Source: Simmondsia chinensis (Eukaryota; Streptophyta; Magnoliopsida; Caryophyllales; Simmondsiaceae). Taken from it: 64,000 bases of DNA. A model generated the notes under the pieces. It did not search any database, was not told where the DNA came from, and saw only the letters and a program-made list of their open reading frames with translations. The DNA lies in contig JAGTTD010000015.1 of NCBI GenBank assembly GCA_018398585.1, positions 1,307,001 through 1,371,000 on the forward strand, read 5' to 3'. The position numbers and the translations under genes are program-made. Each line of letters begins with the position of its first letter. The stretch's first letter is position 1. Below are positions 46,186-57,800 of the stretch, in pieces.

Positions 46186-48367
46186 GAAAGGTACCTGGAG
46201 GAGGAGTACAAAGAGGGGGATCTTCAAAGAGAGACAAAGAAAGATGCTTGTGAGCAAGACCAATATTGAACATGATGATCCCCGAAGATGGATCTTTTAC
46301 TATTATGTCCTTGACCGGTAGCCATAGAAACAGCTCCTCTTGGCTCAATCCCTCCACTCCTTTCAACCCTCCGTAGCTCAGGTTCGCTCTCACCTCCCTC
46401 TCGAACCTCACCAGAGTCTCGAACCTATATGTATCTTACTGGGTTAGTAAGAAATCTCACCTTGGAAAGTTCGTGAATAAGAAAAACGAAGATCAACTCA
46501 TGAATGCCTATCTAATATTGACTGGTTTTGGGAACGAGATTTCACGTAGAGATGTTAGAATGTAAAACCATTCATACACCTTCACCCATTAGTTTAAACT
46601 TTTGGTACAGTAGGTTCTCATATCACAGCCTTGTTAAACGTCTCGAAGCTACATAATTGTCGGTAAGATATCTCACATTGAACGAAGATTGACTTATTAA
46701 CGATTATCTTTTCTCTTTTCCTGATTGGTGAATATTGTTGTGGGTGAGAGAAAATGCGTCTCAGGTTTAATCGTCGTAGTAATTGGTACATAACAAATAT
46801 GGATGTGAATGGTATGTCCTAATTCACTTATACCTTTGTTTAATTTGGTGTTATAAACTTTATCATGTTTCAAGTATTAATCTTACAGTTAGAGTATAAA
46901 ATAATTTATAAACATTCACTCATCAATTTAAATTTCTGGAATAGTTGGTTCTTTGATATGATATTAAAGTTTTTGTTAAAAAAGAGGTCACTAGCGCAAA
47001 TCCCTATAATCTCGCTCTAAATATTAATATATTTCAAGCATAAGACATGAGATGGTCTGTACATTACCCACGATTCAAATCTAATGGGTATTTACATAAA
47101 GGGGATAGTTGGTTCTTTCCCACTAGCACGTTTTGTTATGTAGAAAAAGGGTTTAATAGATAAGGGTAATCTCGAACCTACATTTATTTGTGTTTGGTCT
47201 CTCCTCGCTAATTATTTGACAACAGTGTAAAGAGGGGTAAAAAGCAGATCATACTCTATATAATTCAAAGGGTTATTTATGTCAAAGGTCCCTATATTTT
47301 GTTCATTGTGTCAATTTAATCCTTGTACTTTTAATTGTGTCAATTTAGTTCCTATACAATTCAAAATGTGTCAATTTGGTTTTAAAAAAAAAATTTATGT
47401 TAAGTTTTTAATAAAATTTTTAATGGGCCGAACATAAATTGGATTAAATTGAGTAAACAGATAAATTTATAATAAGTTACTTGTATATAACATAATTTTA
47501 CTGTTCAAAATTACGCCATTAACATAACTTAAATTTGACCAAATGATTAAATTAACACATTTTTAATTCAGGGGGAGAATTAACACATTTAAAAGTATAA
47601 GAACTAAATTGATATAATAAGCAAAGTATATGGACCTTTGACGTAAATAACCATAATTTAAAAGATCTTAATACTATAAGATATTCAAAAATCTGTGTGT
47701 TTTTAAGGTATAATAGTTATCCCAAATAATTAACCTTCTAATAAATTTTGGGCAAAACTAACCTTTTTCTTTTACATCGGTAAGGTGCATGCCGAGGAGA
47801 TTATTTAAGTACAAAATTATTTTTAAACTTTTATCTATCGGCTTAAATTTTGGGAAAACGTTGAGTCTCATTAATCAAGAGGTCACGAGTTCGAATTACA
47901 ATAGCCTCCACTTTTAATATTAAAATAATTTAAGCACAAGGCATGAGGTAGTCCTATATAAAATTCACGTTTCATGCCCAATGAGCATTTGCGCGAAGGT
48001 CATGTTAGAGTATAAAACAATTCTTGAGTCTTTACGTATTAGTTTAATCATTTAAAAAAGTTGATTCCTTGACGGAGATTGAACCCGAGTTACAACTCTA
48101 GCCCAAGAGTTCTTGATCATTAGGCTATATCCTTAAAAGACGACAAAAATTATAATACCTGGCAAAGCAAGGGCCGTGAAAGTAGACACGAAGGTGACCC
48201 TCAGCATCAAGGGTAAAAGAGTCGACATTGTTCTTAGGGAACAGCCCTCCCGGCAGCCCCCAGCTCTGCAGCACGTCGTGTATGGAGTACCCGGCAATGC
48301 ATGCAGAGAGGAGAGAGAAAATTAAGACGGCGTGGGTGGCAGCAGCGGCAGTGGCGGCGGCGGTCAT
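46166..48367 (-). CDS. DUF538 family protein
   Basis: Two exons: 48367-48159 and 46424-46166, with a 1,734-bp GT-AG intron (phase 2), together 155 aa. DUF538 proteins are plant-specific, mostly secreted, around 150-170 aa, of uncertain biochemistry. Seen: an Ala-rich signal peptide (residues 1-26), then VLQSWGLPGGLFPKN, FTLDAEGHLRVYFHGPC in exon 1 and SYGGLKGVEGLSQEELFLWL, DPSSGIIMFNIG, LSLSLFEDPPLC in exon 2, all family hallmarks. After PPPGTF the frame runs into the poly-T of an antisense SINE, which supplies LFFFFW and the TAA stop. Without the insertion the frame would continue about ten residues further. A TATA-like TTTATAAAC at 48441-48449 (minus strand) fits a start about 50 nt before the ATG. 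MITEs and a SINE-like repeat fill the intron. Confidence 0.88.
47272..47655. mobile_element. complete MULE-like MITE in the DUF538 intron
   Basis: Termini GGGTTATTTATGTCAAAGGTCC and GGACCTTTGACGTAAATAACC are inverted repeats of about 21 bp. ATAATTCAAA and ATAATTTAAA flank it, a 10-bp target duplication with one mismatch, which fits Mutator-like elements (9-11 bp). Confidence 0.8.
47870..48075 (+). mobile_element. tRNA-derived SINE-like repeat in the DUF538 intron
   Basis: GAGGTCACGAGTTCGAATTAC is a B-box-like sequence. It is followed by TTTAAGCACAAGGCATGAGG, CATGCCCAATGAGCATTTGC and GTTAGAGTATAAAACAATTC, phrases also in the arms of the inverted duplication and at 24620-24835. Partial relatives are at 46545-46650 and 46855-46985. 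Confidence 0.55.
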
Positions 48368-48554
48368 CTGGGTTTGTTGTGTGGTGGTTGCGGTGGTGGC
48401 AGCGGCAGTGGATTAGTAGAGAGACGGGCATGCGAGGGTCGTTTATAAATTGTGTTGGCATATGATGGATTTACTATTTTGCCCTTGATTACATTTTTGG
48501 AATGTTTTTACCATATTAGGAATGCATTTAAGTTGTATTTAATTTATAACCTAT

Positions 48555-48915
48555 GATTATTTACATCTAAAGTCTCTGTATTTTATTTATTGTGTTAATT
48601 TAGTCCTTAAACAATTTAAAATGTGTCAACTTAATCCTTTAATCAAATTTAAGTTAAATTAATATCATAATTTTGAACGGTAAAATTATATTAAATGCAA
48701 GCAACTTATTATAAATTTGTCCATTTACTCAATTTAATCTAATTCGTGGCCAAACTATTAAAAATTTTATTAAAAACTTAACATAAATTTTTCTTTAAGG
48801 ATCAAATTGACACAGTTTGAATTGCACAAAGACTAAATTATTATAATTAAAATTATAAGGACTAAATTGACACAAGGGATAAAGTATAGGAACTTTTTAC
48901 ATAAATAACCTTATA
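48555..48915. mobile_element. MULE-like MITE upstream of the DUF538 gene
   Basis: Same family as 47272-47655: starts GATTATTTACATCTAAAGTC and ends AACTTTTTACATAAATAACC, with GGATCAAATTGACACA inside. It begins about 110 bp upstream of the probable TATA box. Confidence 0.65.
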
Positions 48916-49096
48916 ATCTATATGATGATAAATTATTAAGTTAAAATTTTTGAAAAATATTTATTTTCACTCAATCACCACGAGTTTTAAATTTTTCAAA
49001 AAATTAGCTCAAGAAATTTAAAGCATTGTTCGGTAATCAGGAAGTATAGAAAATTATAATTAATGGGAAATGGACATTCGCTCTTTTGTTTGATTA

Positions 49097-49352
49097 GGGT
49101 TCATTTACCAGACACTAATATAATCGAATTCTATTAGAACTTTAAAATTAAGCGTGCTTGGGCGAAAGTAATACCAAGATGGGTGACCTTCTAGGAAGTT
49201 CTTGTATTGCCAATCCTATAAGGTTGGGGGTCTTCGGAAACAATCTCTTGGTAAGGTTACACCCTGAAGGGGTAAGGCTGCTTACATTCACCTCTCCAGA
49301 CCCTACTTATGCGAGAACCCTTGTGGCACTGGATCTGTTGTTGTTGTACTCG
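49097..49352 (+). mobile_element. full-length 5S-headed SINE with 12-bp TSD
   Basis: TTTGTTTGATTA at 49085-49096 and 49353-49364. The leader GGTTCATTTACCAGACACTA is followed by AGAACTTTAAAATTAAGCG, GTGCTTGGGCGAAAGTAATA, CCTATAAGGTTGGGGG, GGGGTAAGGCTGC and GGATCTGTTGTTGTTG. Same subfamily as 35224-35479. Confidence 0.9.
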
Positions 49353-49559
49353 TTTGTTTGATTACTAGGAAATTAGTAGAATAACAATAACCGATTCTTT
49401 AAAACATAAGAAGTAACTTACATAATCCGTTAGATAAATTTTAATTACTTTATTTTTACCTAACCCCTATGAAGTTTTGTTTCTCATAAACAACCAAACA
49501 CTATTATAACCATTTTCTAAAAAGTTAATATAGAAATTAAATTATTTCTTTAACGAGGA

Positions 49560-49735
49560 ACTTGTTTACCCAATAGACCCATTCCATGTAGCGACCCACA
49601 CACTACAAGAACCAGTTAAGTCAAGGATTTCTCAGAGAGAGATTCAAGGAGAGAAACAAACTCCAAACTTTTTTGACTTAAAGTAATGCTCTATCTCCTC
49701 ACTTGTCTTCTATTACTGAAGTAAGACGCCGATAG
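49560..49735 (-). mobile_element. tRNA-derived SINE
   Basis: The minus strand shares AGACAAGTGAGGAGATAGAG, GAAATCCTTGACTTAACTGG and AAACAAGTTCCTCG with the copy at 43845-44040. An (AG)n tract lies at 49806-49825. 49930-50150 holds phrases of the dispersed family in the inverted arms. Confidence 0.55.
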
Positions 49736-50189
49736 GCAAGGGCACAAGCGTAAATTAGAGGGAAAAGAGCGGGTTAAGGCACTCGCAATTCATGATTGGG
49801 CAGAGAAGAGAGAGAGAGAGAGAGGCCTTCAGGGGTTCATTTTGCATGCATGAGAATACTTCTACACTCCCCTTAAAAGCTGTTCTTGTGTCAGATTTTA
49901 AAGCTTCTCTACTTTCTTTTTTTTTCTAGCTCGATCTACGAACTTGACAAATATGAGATTCACATATAAAAAGCTCGATCTACGGACTTGACATATATGA
50001 GATTTACATATAAATTTTAGTGAGTTTTATTCTAGAACGAAATAGCATAAAGTAACTCATTAGATTTATATATTGGCCTATTCTTTCCTACAACTTCTAT
50101 ATGCAATTTGTATATTTAACTCATATGTGGAGTTTTTAACACTTCCCATTCAAATCAACACCAAATTCTATAGTAAATATTGGTGTTTG

Positions 50190-50303
50190 AAACAATAATA
50201 ACAGTTTTAGTGCTTCAAGGGCTCCCACTTATTACATGGGGTCTTAGAGGGGTAGGGTGTATGCAGCCTTACCCTATTAAGGTGAGACTCTGAAGAGAGA
50301 CTG
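50190..50303 (-). mobile_element. SINE/RTE-LINE 3' domain only
   Basis: Minus strand: CAGTCTCTCTTCAGAGTCTC, AGGGTAAGGCTGCATACACC, GAGCCCTTGAAGCACTAAAA, then CTGTTATTATTG. No 5S head. A (TA) tract follows at 50320-50341. Confidence 0.7.
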
Positions 50304-50460
50304 TTTTTGATAGTGTTTGAATATATATATATATATATATAAAATAAGTTATTTTAAGATTTAATAATTGTCATAAAATACTGTACACATGAACCATATT
50401 GTTATTATTTCAATGGAATTTATCGGATTAAGGTGAAAATTCACTTAATTGAAGGTGTCC

Positions 50461-50925
50461 ACAACAACAACACAGTGCCACAAAGATTTTCGCCAATGCA
50501 GGGTCAGGGGTGAGATGTATGCAGTATTACCCCTTCAGGATACTACCTTAAAAGGAAGCTATATCCAAGGACACCTAACCTGAAAAGTATAAAGACAACG
50601 TCATGGAGGGAGCATAAAGAAGCAATAAGCAATAAAGCAACAAAGCACCGTGGAGCAATAATACACAGCATGAGCAACAAGCAACAAGCAATCAATAACA
50701 CACAACAATAGCCAACATAAGTAAACAAGCAGACATATAAGCCTAAGTGCGCTAAGGGCTAAGTTCTCCTCTATTCTAAACCACTATATTGACAACATCT
50801 ATTTCTAACTCTCCACTCAGCTCGATCTAAGGCCATCATCTTATTTAGGTTTGGGTGTGTGAGGTCATATCTAATCGTCTCTATCCATCTTTTATTTAGC
50901 TTACCTCTCTCTCTTCATGTTCTGT
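50461..50925 (-). mobile_element. RTE-type LINE ending in the SINE-type 3' domain
   Basis: Minus strand from about 50925: reads DMMALDRAEWRVRNR, the RTE protein C-terminus, then a 3' UTR rich in TTGCTTTATTGC phrases also present at 41800-41890. It continues without a break into CCTTGGATATAGCTTCC, GAAGGGGTAATACTGCATAC and GTGGCACTGTGTTGTTGTTG. So the complete 3' domain of the SINEs is the natural end of this LINE. Confidence 0.78.
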
Positions 50926-51279
50926 GTATTTCAGTCAAAAGATATTAAATTTTGATCAAAAAATACTTATATATTATCAAAATTATGATATTGAATGCTC
51001 CATCAATACCAAATTTGTCTGCAGATTTGTAATTGATATTCTGAAATGTAGATTGCAGAAAGAAGTTTTGGGCATTTTCCCATTTGTGTCAGTAACTGCA
51101 TGCCTTGTTTTAATGCTATTTGTCTTTTTCTTTTTATTTACTTTCCATTTAAAATTATTAACCGAAGATTCACATGAAAATTACAATGGGCCTGCTAGCT
51201 CAATTAAATATGTTTAATTTAATTCTGGAGAATTAAATATATACTGCTTTATTAATTAAAAATTAGTGTTATCCCATGC

Positions 51280-51390
51280 TGCAGCAGCAACAACAACAAC
51301 AACAGTCTCAGTGCCTTACGACTCCCGCAGAACGCAGGGTCTGGGGGGTTGATGTACGCAGCCTTACCCCTTCCGTTAGGAAAGGAGACT
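51280..51390 (-). mobile_element. SINE/RTE-LINE 3' domain only, with TSD
   Basis: Minus strand: AGTCTCCTTTCCTAACGG, GGGGTAAGGCTGCGTACATC, GCACTGAGACTGTTGTTG. TGTTATCCCATGC (51267-51279) and TGTTATCCCGTGC (51390-51402) flank it. The tail is a (GTT)n then GCTGCTGC run. Confidence 0.75.
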
Positions 51391-51899
51391 GTTATCCCGT
51401 GCGATGCATTAAAAGTGTTTACAATTTGAAAAAGATGAAATGTTACGTCCATATGTCTCGTTATTTTAAACTTAAATTATTACTTTTGATTACTATCTTC
51501 TTATTGAAATTTTCTTTCAATTCTCAAACTATATTTTAAAAAACGTCATGCTAAATTAGCTTAAAGTTTATTGACTCAAAACCTTCTACACAAATGTTCA
51601 AAATAAATACAAGTCTCCAACTTAAATGCAAGGGTGAATTCGTTAGTAAGAAAATCATGGCCTATAATGTTTGGAATTGGAGTTTGGAGGTTTTTGAGAG
51701 AAGTGGGGACTTTGCAATAATGTATAAAGATAGATTACAAATTACAGATTACTATCCAATTTGAAACCTAAGAGGGGACCAACACGCAAGCATCGCGGTT
51801 GAGAGAATTTGTGTAGATATTTTTTCCTTGTTTTTTTTATTTATTTATTGTTTTAGCAATAAGAAATCGAAAGAAGGCCATTGAACCTTCCGTTTCTAT

Positions 51900-52210
51900 A
51901 ATTTTTGTATTCATACTGCATCAGTTTTATTCTATAACAGATCATATTTATGGAATAGAGGATCGGATTGATAGAACTGACGTGTTTCCAGGCACACTGT
52001 AGTTTGTTCGCCTATGTATTATGGCAGAGCAAAGAGCAATTCTCTTGTACCTTTGCAAGATGATAGTGGAAAATTTTACTATTCTGTGGGCATAGGCACA
52101 ATTGATCGAATAAATAAATTTTATGTCTTGTTTCCTTTTTCTTATAAACTTTTGGTTATTCTTTTGTTACATTTTCTAGTGCGAGCAACTCTAGCTCCGC
52201 CACCCTAGTG
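51900..52210 (+). mobile_element. decayed LTR fragment
   Basis: TATTCTGTGGGCATAGGCACAA, TTTATGTCTTGTTTCC and GTTACATTTTCTAGTG match 25740-25970 and 44830-44940. No flanking partner LTR found. Confidence 0.4.
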
Positions 52211-52289
52211 CAGTATGTTGAATCCCTTGGCAATAAGCAAAAGCATATTTCAATATATACAGTATGACTGATTGTCTGATAACTAGGGC

Positions 52290-52790
52290 ACGAGCCCTCG
52301 CGAGACGGCTAGTCATGAAGCTCAAAAAGCTCGGCTCGCTTTGAGCTCCAGCCGAGCAAAGCCAGGCCGGCTGGTTTAGCTCATCGAGCCAAGCCCAAGC
52401 CTATTGAAGCTCGAGCTCGTAGGCTTGCGAGCCTAAACGAGCCTAAGTGAGCTTTTTTTAATGTAATATATTTGCTTAAATATTGTCCAATGAATGAATA
52501 TTGGAGCCTAAATGAGCTGAGCCCGAGTTTAAACGAGCCCAAATGAGCCTATATTGAGATTAAATGAACCAAAATATTACAAGCCTAGTGTGAAGTTCAC
52601 CGAGCTTAGATTAAGCTGAGCCGAGCCCGAGCTTTGACGACCCGAGCTCGAGCCCGAATTTTCAAAGCTCGGCGAGCTTCGAGCTGAGCCCACCCCATCT
52701 CCGTTTAAGGGATGGTTAAGGTCTCGCTGCATCGAAACCCCGTATGTACTACAGCTTTGCCGATAATTATCGAAAAAAAAAATATGTGGA
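52290..52790 (+). mobile_element. GAGCTC-rich hAT-like repeat followed by a LINE 3' end
   Basis: 52290-52700 is dense in GAGCTCGAGC/GAGCCTAAATGAGC phrases. 52700-52790 is a short LINE terminus ending CTTTGCCGATAATTATCG plus an A run. Confidence 0.55.
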
Positions 52791-53150
52791 CCTAGTCTCT
52801 CTTCTTATGTCATTAATGCTGAGCATAAATAGATCTGTTGATTAGAAATGATTTTTAAGAGCTACATTCTATGTTTTCGGTATAGTCTATAAGGAAATTT
52901 GATTTAAAAAATGCCCATTAAAGTTGACGGAGATGGTGACTCTAGTTGCGCTTAACTTTCTAACGGCCGTCATTGGCCAAAGATATGTTTGCAAGAGACG
53001 AAGGAAGAATCAAGTGAACTAAAAGGACAAATAGTTGCGCCCGTGAATACTTTGTGTTTGAAGATGAGAATAAGCACGATAAACTTAGTATCTATATCGG
53101 GGCTCCTTGAGAGACCAACACTCTATTTGGCAATTGAGTAGAAAGAAGTA

Positions 53151-53313
53151 ACAAGCAACATTCCTAGTTCCTCAAGGGCTCCCGTCTAAGTAGGGTCTAG
53201 AGGGTGGATGTACGTAGCCTTCCCCCTTCAGGGTCCGAGAACCCCCAACCTGAGGGGTGCAACACGAGGACTTCCCAAGTGGTTACCTATTTTGGTACTG
53301 CTCTCCCCCAAGT
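53151..53313 (-). mobile_element. 5S-headed SINE, truncated and internally deleted
   Basis: Minus strand: ends of the 5S part (GGGGGAGAGCAGTACC, GGAAGTCCTCGTGTTGCACC), CCTCAGGTTGGGGG, then a deletion, GAAGGGGGAAGGCTACGTAC and GGAACTAGGAATGTTG. Confidence 0.75.
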
Positions 53314-53507
53314 GAGTAGGTTATCATTCCCTTATTTGGATATGTTTAATAAATATGCATAAATTGATTATCCTGATCATAAATAAGGATAAAATTGTCT
53401 AAAATTTGTTAAATTTCACCCTCCCCCTTTGCACGCCAAACCGGGGGTAAAAGAAATAAGCCTTACCCCCACATCAGCATAGGAGCCTACCCAACATTGC
53501 TCTTTTT

Positions 53508-53870
53508 TTTTTTTTTTTGATAATTATCGGCAGAGCCGTAGTACATATCGGGTCTCGACAAGATGAGACCTCAGCCATCTTGTAAACGGATATGGGTACA
53601 AAAATTCAGAACAAAACGAAAAAAATCAGACACCAAAAACGAACGGGACAACATCGCACAAATAGGAAAGGACCAGAAGCTAGCAAGGCACCAGTTGAAT
53701 CCGAAACAGGCACGCACACAGCCACTCCTCCCATTCAAAGACGGACAACCTCAAGAGGGTGGAAAACAGGAAAGGAATTCCCCCCTCCCTCGCAATGCAA
53801 TCAAAGTACTAGACATGAAACTAGACAGGGAGGGTACCGAGCCCACAGCGTAAGGACCCAACGTTGCAAT
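53508..53870 (-). mobile_element. L1-type LINE 3' end
   Basis: Minus strand 3' UTR with CAAGATGGCTGAGGTCTCAT, ending GCCGATAATTATC and a long A run (T at 53502-53519). Overlapping plus-strand frames here are chance ORFs in LINE UTR. 53870-54590 is AT-rich with no gene seen. Confidence 0.65.
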
Positions 53871-54599
53871 TACTTCTTTTTATCCTCTATTACCTAGTTG
53901 CCATACTTATAGACTTTAGATTACTGTGAATTTGACATTATGAACCTTTTTTGGGTATTGTAGTTGTCAACTGTTATTGTGACATGATGTTCTAAGTTTC
54001 TCTCCTGTTTTTCACTGGACAACTTAATTATATGACAAATAAATCAATCATGTGTTTCTAGAGCATTATTGGCATTTTATGAACTATGCCTATCTATGCA
54101 ATATGTTTGCAAATCAAGCCAGATTGGGTATGTTAAAGACCACATTAATTGTACTGCAAAACATTAATTACTTTAGAAAAGATTCTCGACCATAACAGAT
54201 GGGAAATACTCTTCTTAGAGCTACCATTTATAATGCAGCAAGTTAGCAGCTTTCAATTAACATAACCAAACAATGAGAAAACTTGTATTTTTTATTTCTT
54301 GTTTGTTTTCACTATTTAATAATGTAATAAAAAGTAATGAAAAAACATGAAACTAACTATATATGAATCTTTCTAGGACTGAATTTTCGAGTTAAAAAAA
54401 ATATTATACTTATGTTAACAAATTCACTACACGAGTGTATTTTTTAGCACTCTACAATTGGGCTAGATCGTGTAGTAGAGTGTTAAAAGTTACTCTCATG
54501 TAATTCAGTGTTAAAAAAATTTATTAATATAAGTACAATATTTTTTTTTTTTAACTTCGTAAGTTCAGTATTAAAAAAATTTATAAATGACTAGTTTAT

Positions 54600-54714
54600 C
54601 CTTGGAAATAGCCTTCCTTCTGGGCAACTCCCAAAAGGGGGAAGGCTGCGTACATCTACCCTCCCCAAATCAGACTTTTGCGGGAGCCCTTGAATTACTG
54701 GGTTGTTATTGTTA
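54600..54714 (+). mobile_element. SINE/RTE-LINE 3' domain in the promoter region of the LIN37-like gene
   Basis: CCTTGGAAATAGCCTTCC, GGGGGAAGGCTGCGTACATC, GCGGGAGCCCTTGAATTACT and GGGTTGTTATTGTTA. It ends 138 bp before the start codon of the next gene, so it probably forms part of its promoter or 5' UTR. Confidence 0.8.
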
Positions 54715-54852
54715 TAGTATTTCTTTTATTATTTTTTGTTATTTTCAAATTCAAATATTTATTTTTTCGCCAGTCGCACTGGCATTCAACTTTCGAGGGT
54801 TCATATTCCCCGCCATAAACCCTTCTCTCTCCCTCCACTTTCTCTCTCCACC

Positions 54853-57800
54853 ATGACATCCACCGCTGCCGCCGCCGCCACCACAACCACCGCCGCAGCC
54901 ACGACTCCACCGCCGCCACCGCCACCACAATTCACCCAAACCCACCATCAACACCGCCCCAATCTCCACACTCTCCCACCCCAAACCCTAAAAACCCTAA
55001 CTCCTCAATTGACAACTCAATTCACCAAACCTTCGCACTCGCACGAGCCCATTCGGTACCCTCTGGCCTCCTCTGGGCGCGGATTCTTGATTCGCCCTCC
55101 TTTGTCCGACCAGATTCTCACTATGTATCCGCCTAGATCCGTCGTGGGTGGGTATCCTCCGCCGCCGCCGCCTCCTCCCCCGATGCAGCAGCAGCAGCAG
55201 CAGCAGCATCAAGGTCAGGCGATTCGTATGGTGCGGGGTGCGTATTTGAATCCTTCTCATGCTTCTATGGCGGATCCGGTTTCTGTGGGTACTGCTGTAA
55301 AGGGGGCTCCTTTCTCTGTTCATCCTCAGCCTAAGGTGGGTTTGAGCTCACTTTTTTTGGTTTTTTGCCCTTTATAAGTTCTTATGATTGTTCTTTGATG
55401 TTTTACTGTCTTTTGTAATTGTTTTGTTTCAGTTTGGGTTCATGGGCATTTTGGTCAGGGCATTATTGTTTCAAAATTAGTAATTGATAGTGAGAAAAAG
55501 GAAAGATATGAATAGGATTTAGATAAGATCATGTTACCTAAATAAGTTGAAATTTGATTTGAATTTGAATTAGGTTAGGATCACGTAAGTTGATTATGAA
55601 GGGGCCTTATAGGATGATTCGTAGTGCGCACCGATAGGGAGAAAAAATTGATCTTGTACGAGATGTACCCCAGGTAGGGGGCATGTGACAAAAATGATTG
55701 TGTTATTGATTTATGTCTGAGTTTGTTGGTTGATCTAAGCATGAAGTGAGTCATGTTTGGATTGTCTTGATTGATGCTCTTCAACTTTACGATTCAACAG
55801 TTGCATTGGGGAGGGTTTATAGCTCTTTATGTGCGAAGTTACATTGTGTTGAGTGGTTGTAAGATGGGTCTTGGAATTATGATTTGAGATTGTAATTCCT
55901 AAAATTTAATAGAAGACAAGGCATTTATTTGGGTCCCGTGATTTTTCTCTATATTTGAGAGAGTTTCTAGGTAAATTTGGTGTGTTCTTTGATGTTGATT
56001 TTACGCTTCTATTGTGTGATATGTGATTTCCCAACAACTTTAAATTTGACACGAGGGAATAAATATAAAAATGGAAGACTTGGCAAAATGGAAGTTGATG
56101 GGAGATGAAGGGCTTGGAAGATCAAATGAACATGGTAGTTATAGATATGAAACGGCGTAGTTATTAGAGCATTGATTATTGCATTATAATTTGTTTATCC
56201 TTTCACTTCCTCTTGGATTGACTATGTATGACTATTTAAAGAGAGGGCATGACATGACTTTGAGCTATGGCTCAGGCATCACTGATGTCCCTATTAATTG
56301 AGCGTGTAAAGAAATTTGCAGTAAGGGAGATTTGCTTGTGAGTGTGTGCCCCGATTATCAAAGGTGTTGTGGCATGCTTAGATTCCTCATGATTGATTAT
56401 GGGTTTGTAGATTTCTCCATCCAGAAGTTGCATCTGCGTTGTGCTGAGTTGGGGCGTAGGATCAAACACAAGTGAGAGTGAAGTTTTGGATGTACTTGCG
56501 TTTTGAGGTATAATTTTTGATGCAGAACGGAGACGTAAGATTCGAAAAAACTTGGAATTCATAGAAATTTGAGAGAAAAACTTTGGAGTTTGTATTAGAT
56601 AAAATGCTGAGTGAGGCAAACAATTAGACATAAGGAGTATTTATAGGAAAACTAGCAAGCAACAGAAATTGCAAAATTATGAAAAAATGTCACTATATTG
56701 TGCACAAAACACAAAAATGGCGTAAGGCAGTTGTGTTTTGCATAGTTTTGTTCGATAACTTCGTTTTGATATGTAATAAGCCCCATAACTCTTCACGGAT
56801 CAAAATTTATGTCCTTTTTAAGTTGCAACTGAAAATCAACATTTTCAGCCCACTCAAGTTTGGTGGTCCAACTACTCTATGAACTTTTCAGCTACTCGTC
56901 CTACATTAATTTTTGATTGTAACCCAAAATTTTGATAGCCAAAGATTGGTTTTTCCCTCTAAAGTGAGAGAGGACTTTCCACTTAAAGTTGGTGTGTTTG
57001 AACATAATTTATCCATTTTCCTTCATTCTGTTGTGTTGTGTGTATTTCCTAACAAGTGGTTTTATTTTTTGGTAAGCCTAGATGATTATGATGAAGTAAT
57101 TGGGCTTGATAGTACCACTTAAAAAGATAGATTTCAGGAAAATACACTATTGACATTCTTATTATTGGCATCAGATTTTTTTCTTAAGTTCTGCTTTAGC
57201 TTTTGATTCTGAAATTATGGGATTTTGAAGCTTATGTCTTCCTGGATGGTTCTTTGCTTTAGGTTGCTTCACCTCTAATCTCAGCTCCTGATTGCAATGG
57301 CCACAAAGATTCAGTGTGAGTTGTTTCTTATTCGGGGCTTGTTTCGACATGCTATAAAATTGTTGCTATTTTCATAATCATTTGTCTGAAAATCCACCAT
57401 TTTTTTTTTCCAAGAAATGCTGCCACGAAAGGTCATAGGTTAAATTTTTTTTTTTTTTTTTTTTTTGGCTTCAATTTCGTTGCTTTTTTAAAAAGAAGAA
57501 TTATAAATTTAACTATTATTTAAAAGTAATTTTACATCAGAGAAATACTAGTAAAAGATTAATAAAATCTTGATTTTGGTGACACCTTTTTTTTCTGCTC
57601 TGTAGTAGGACCAAACATACAATTAGTCTCTGTTTGGTTCAATGAAAATTTTTTTCTTCACAAAAAATTTTCAATTAAAAATATCGTTTTCTTAAAAGCT
57701 TTTGTTTTTCTAACTAAAGAAAATGGTTTCATTTCATAAGTTTGTAATGAGGTTCCCGCTTGGCAAAGTTGAGGTTGAAGTGAAGCAAATGGTGTGAGAT

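Noticed and set aside
48228..48461. Ala/Val-rich and His/Arg-rich ORFs over the DUF538 first exon
   Set aside because: Shadows of the GCC-repeat signal peptide in other frames.
54695..55323. Minus-strand Arg/Gly-rich ORFs opposite exon 1 of the LIN37-like gene
   Set aside because: Mirror images of CCG/CAG-rich coding sequence; no start context or domain.
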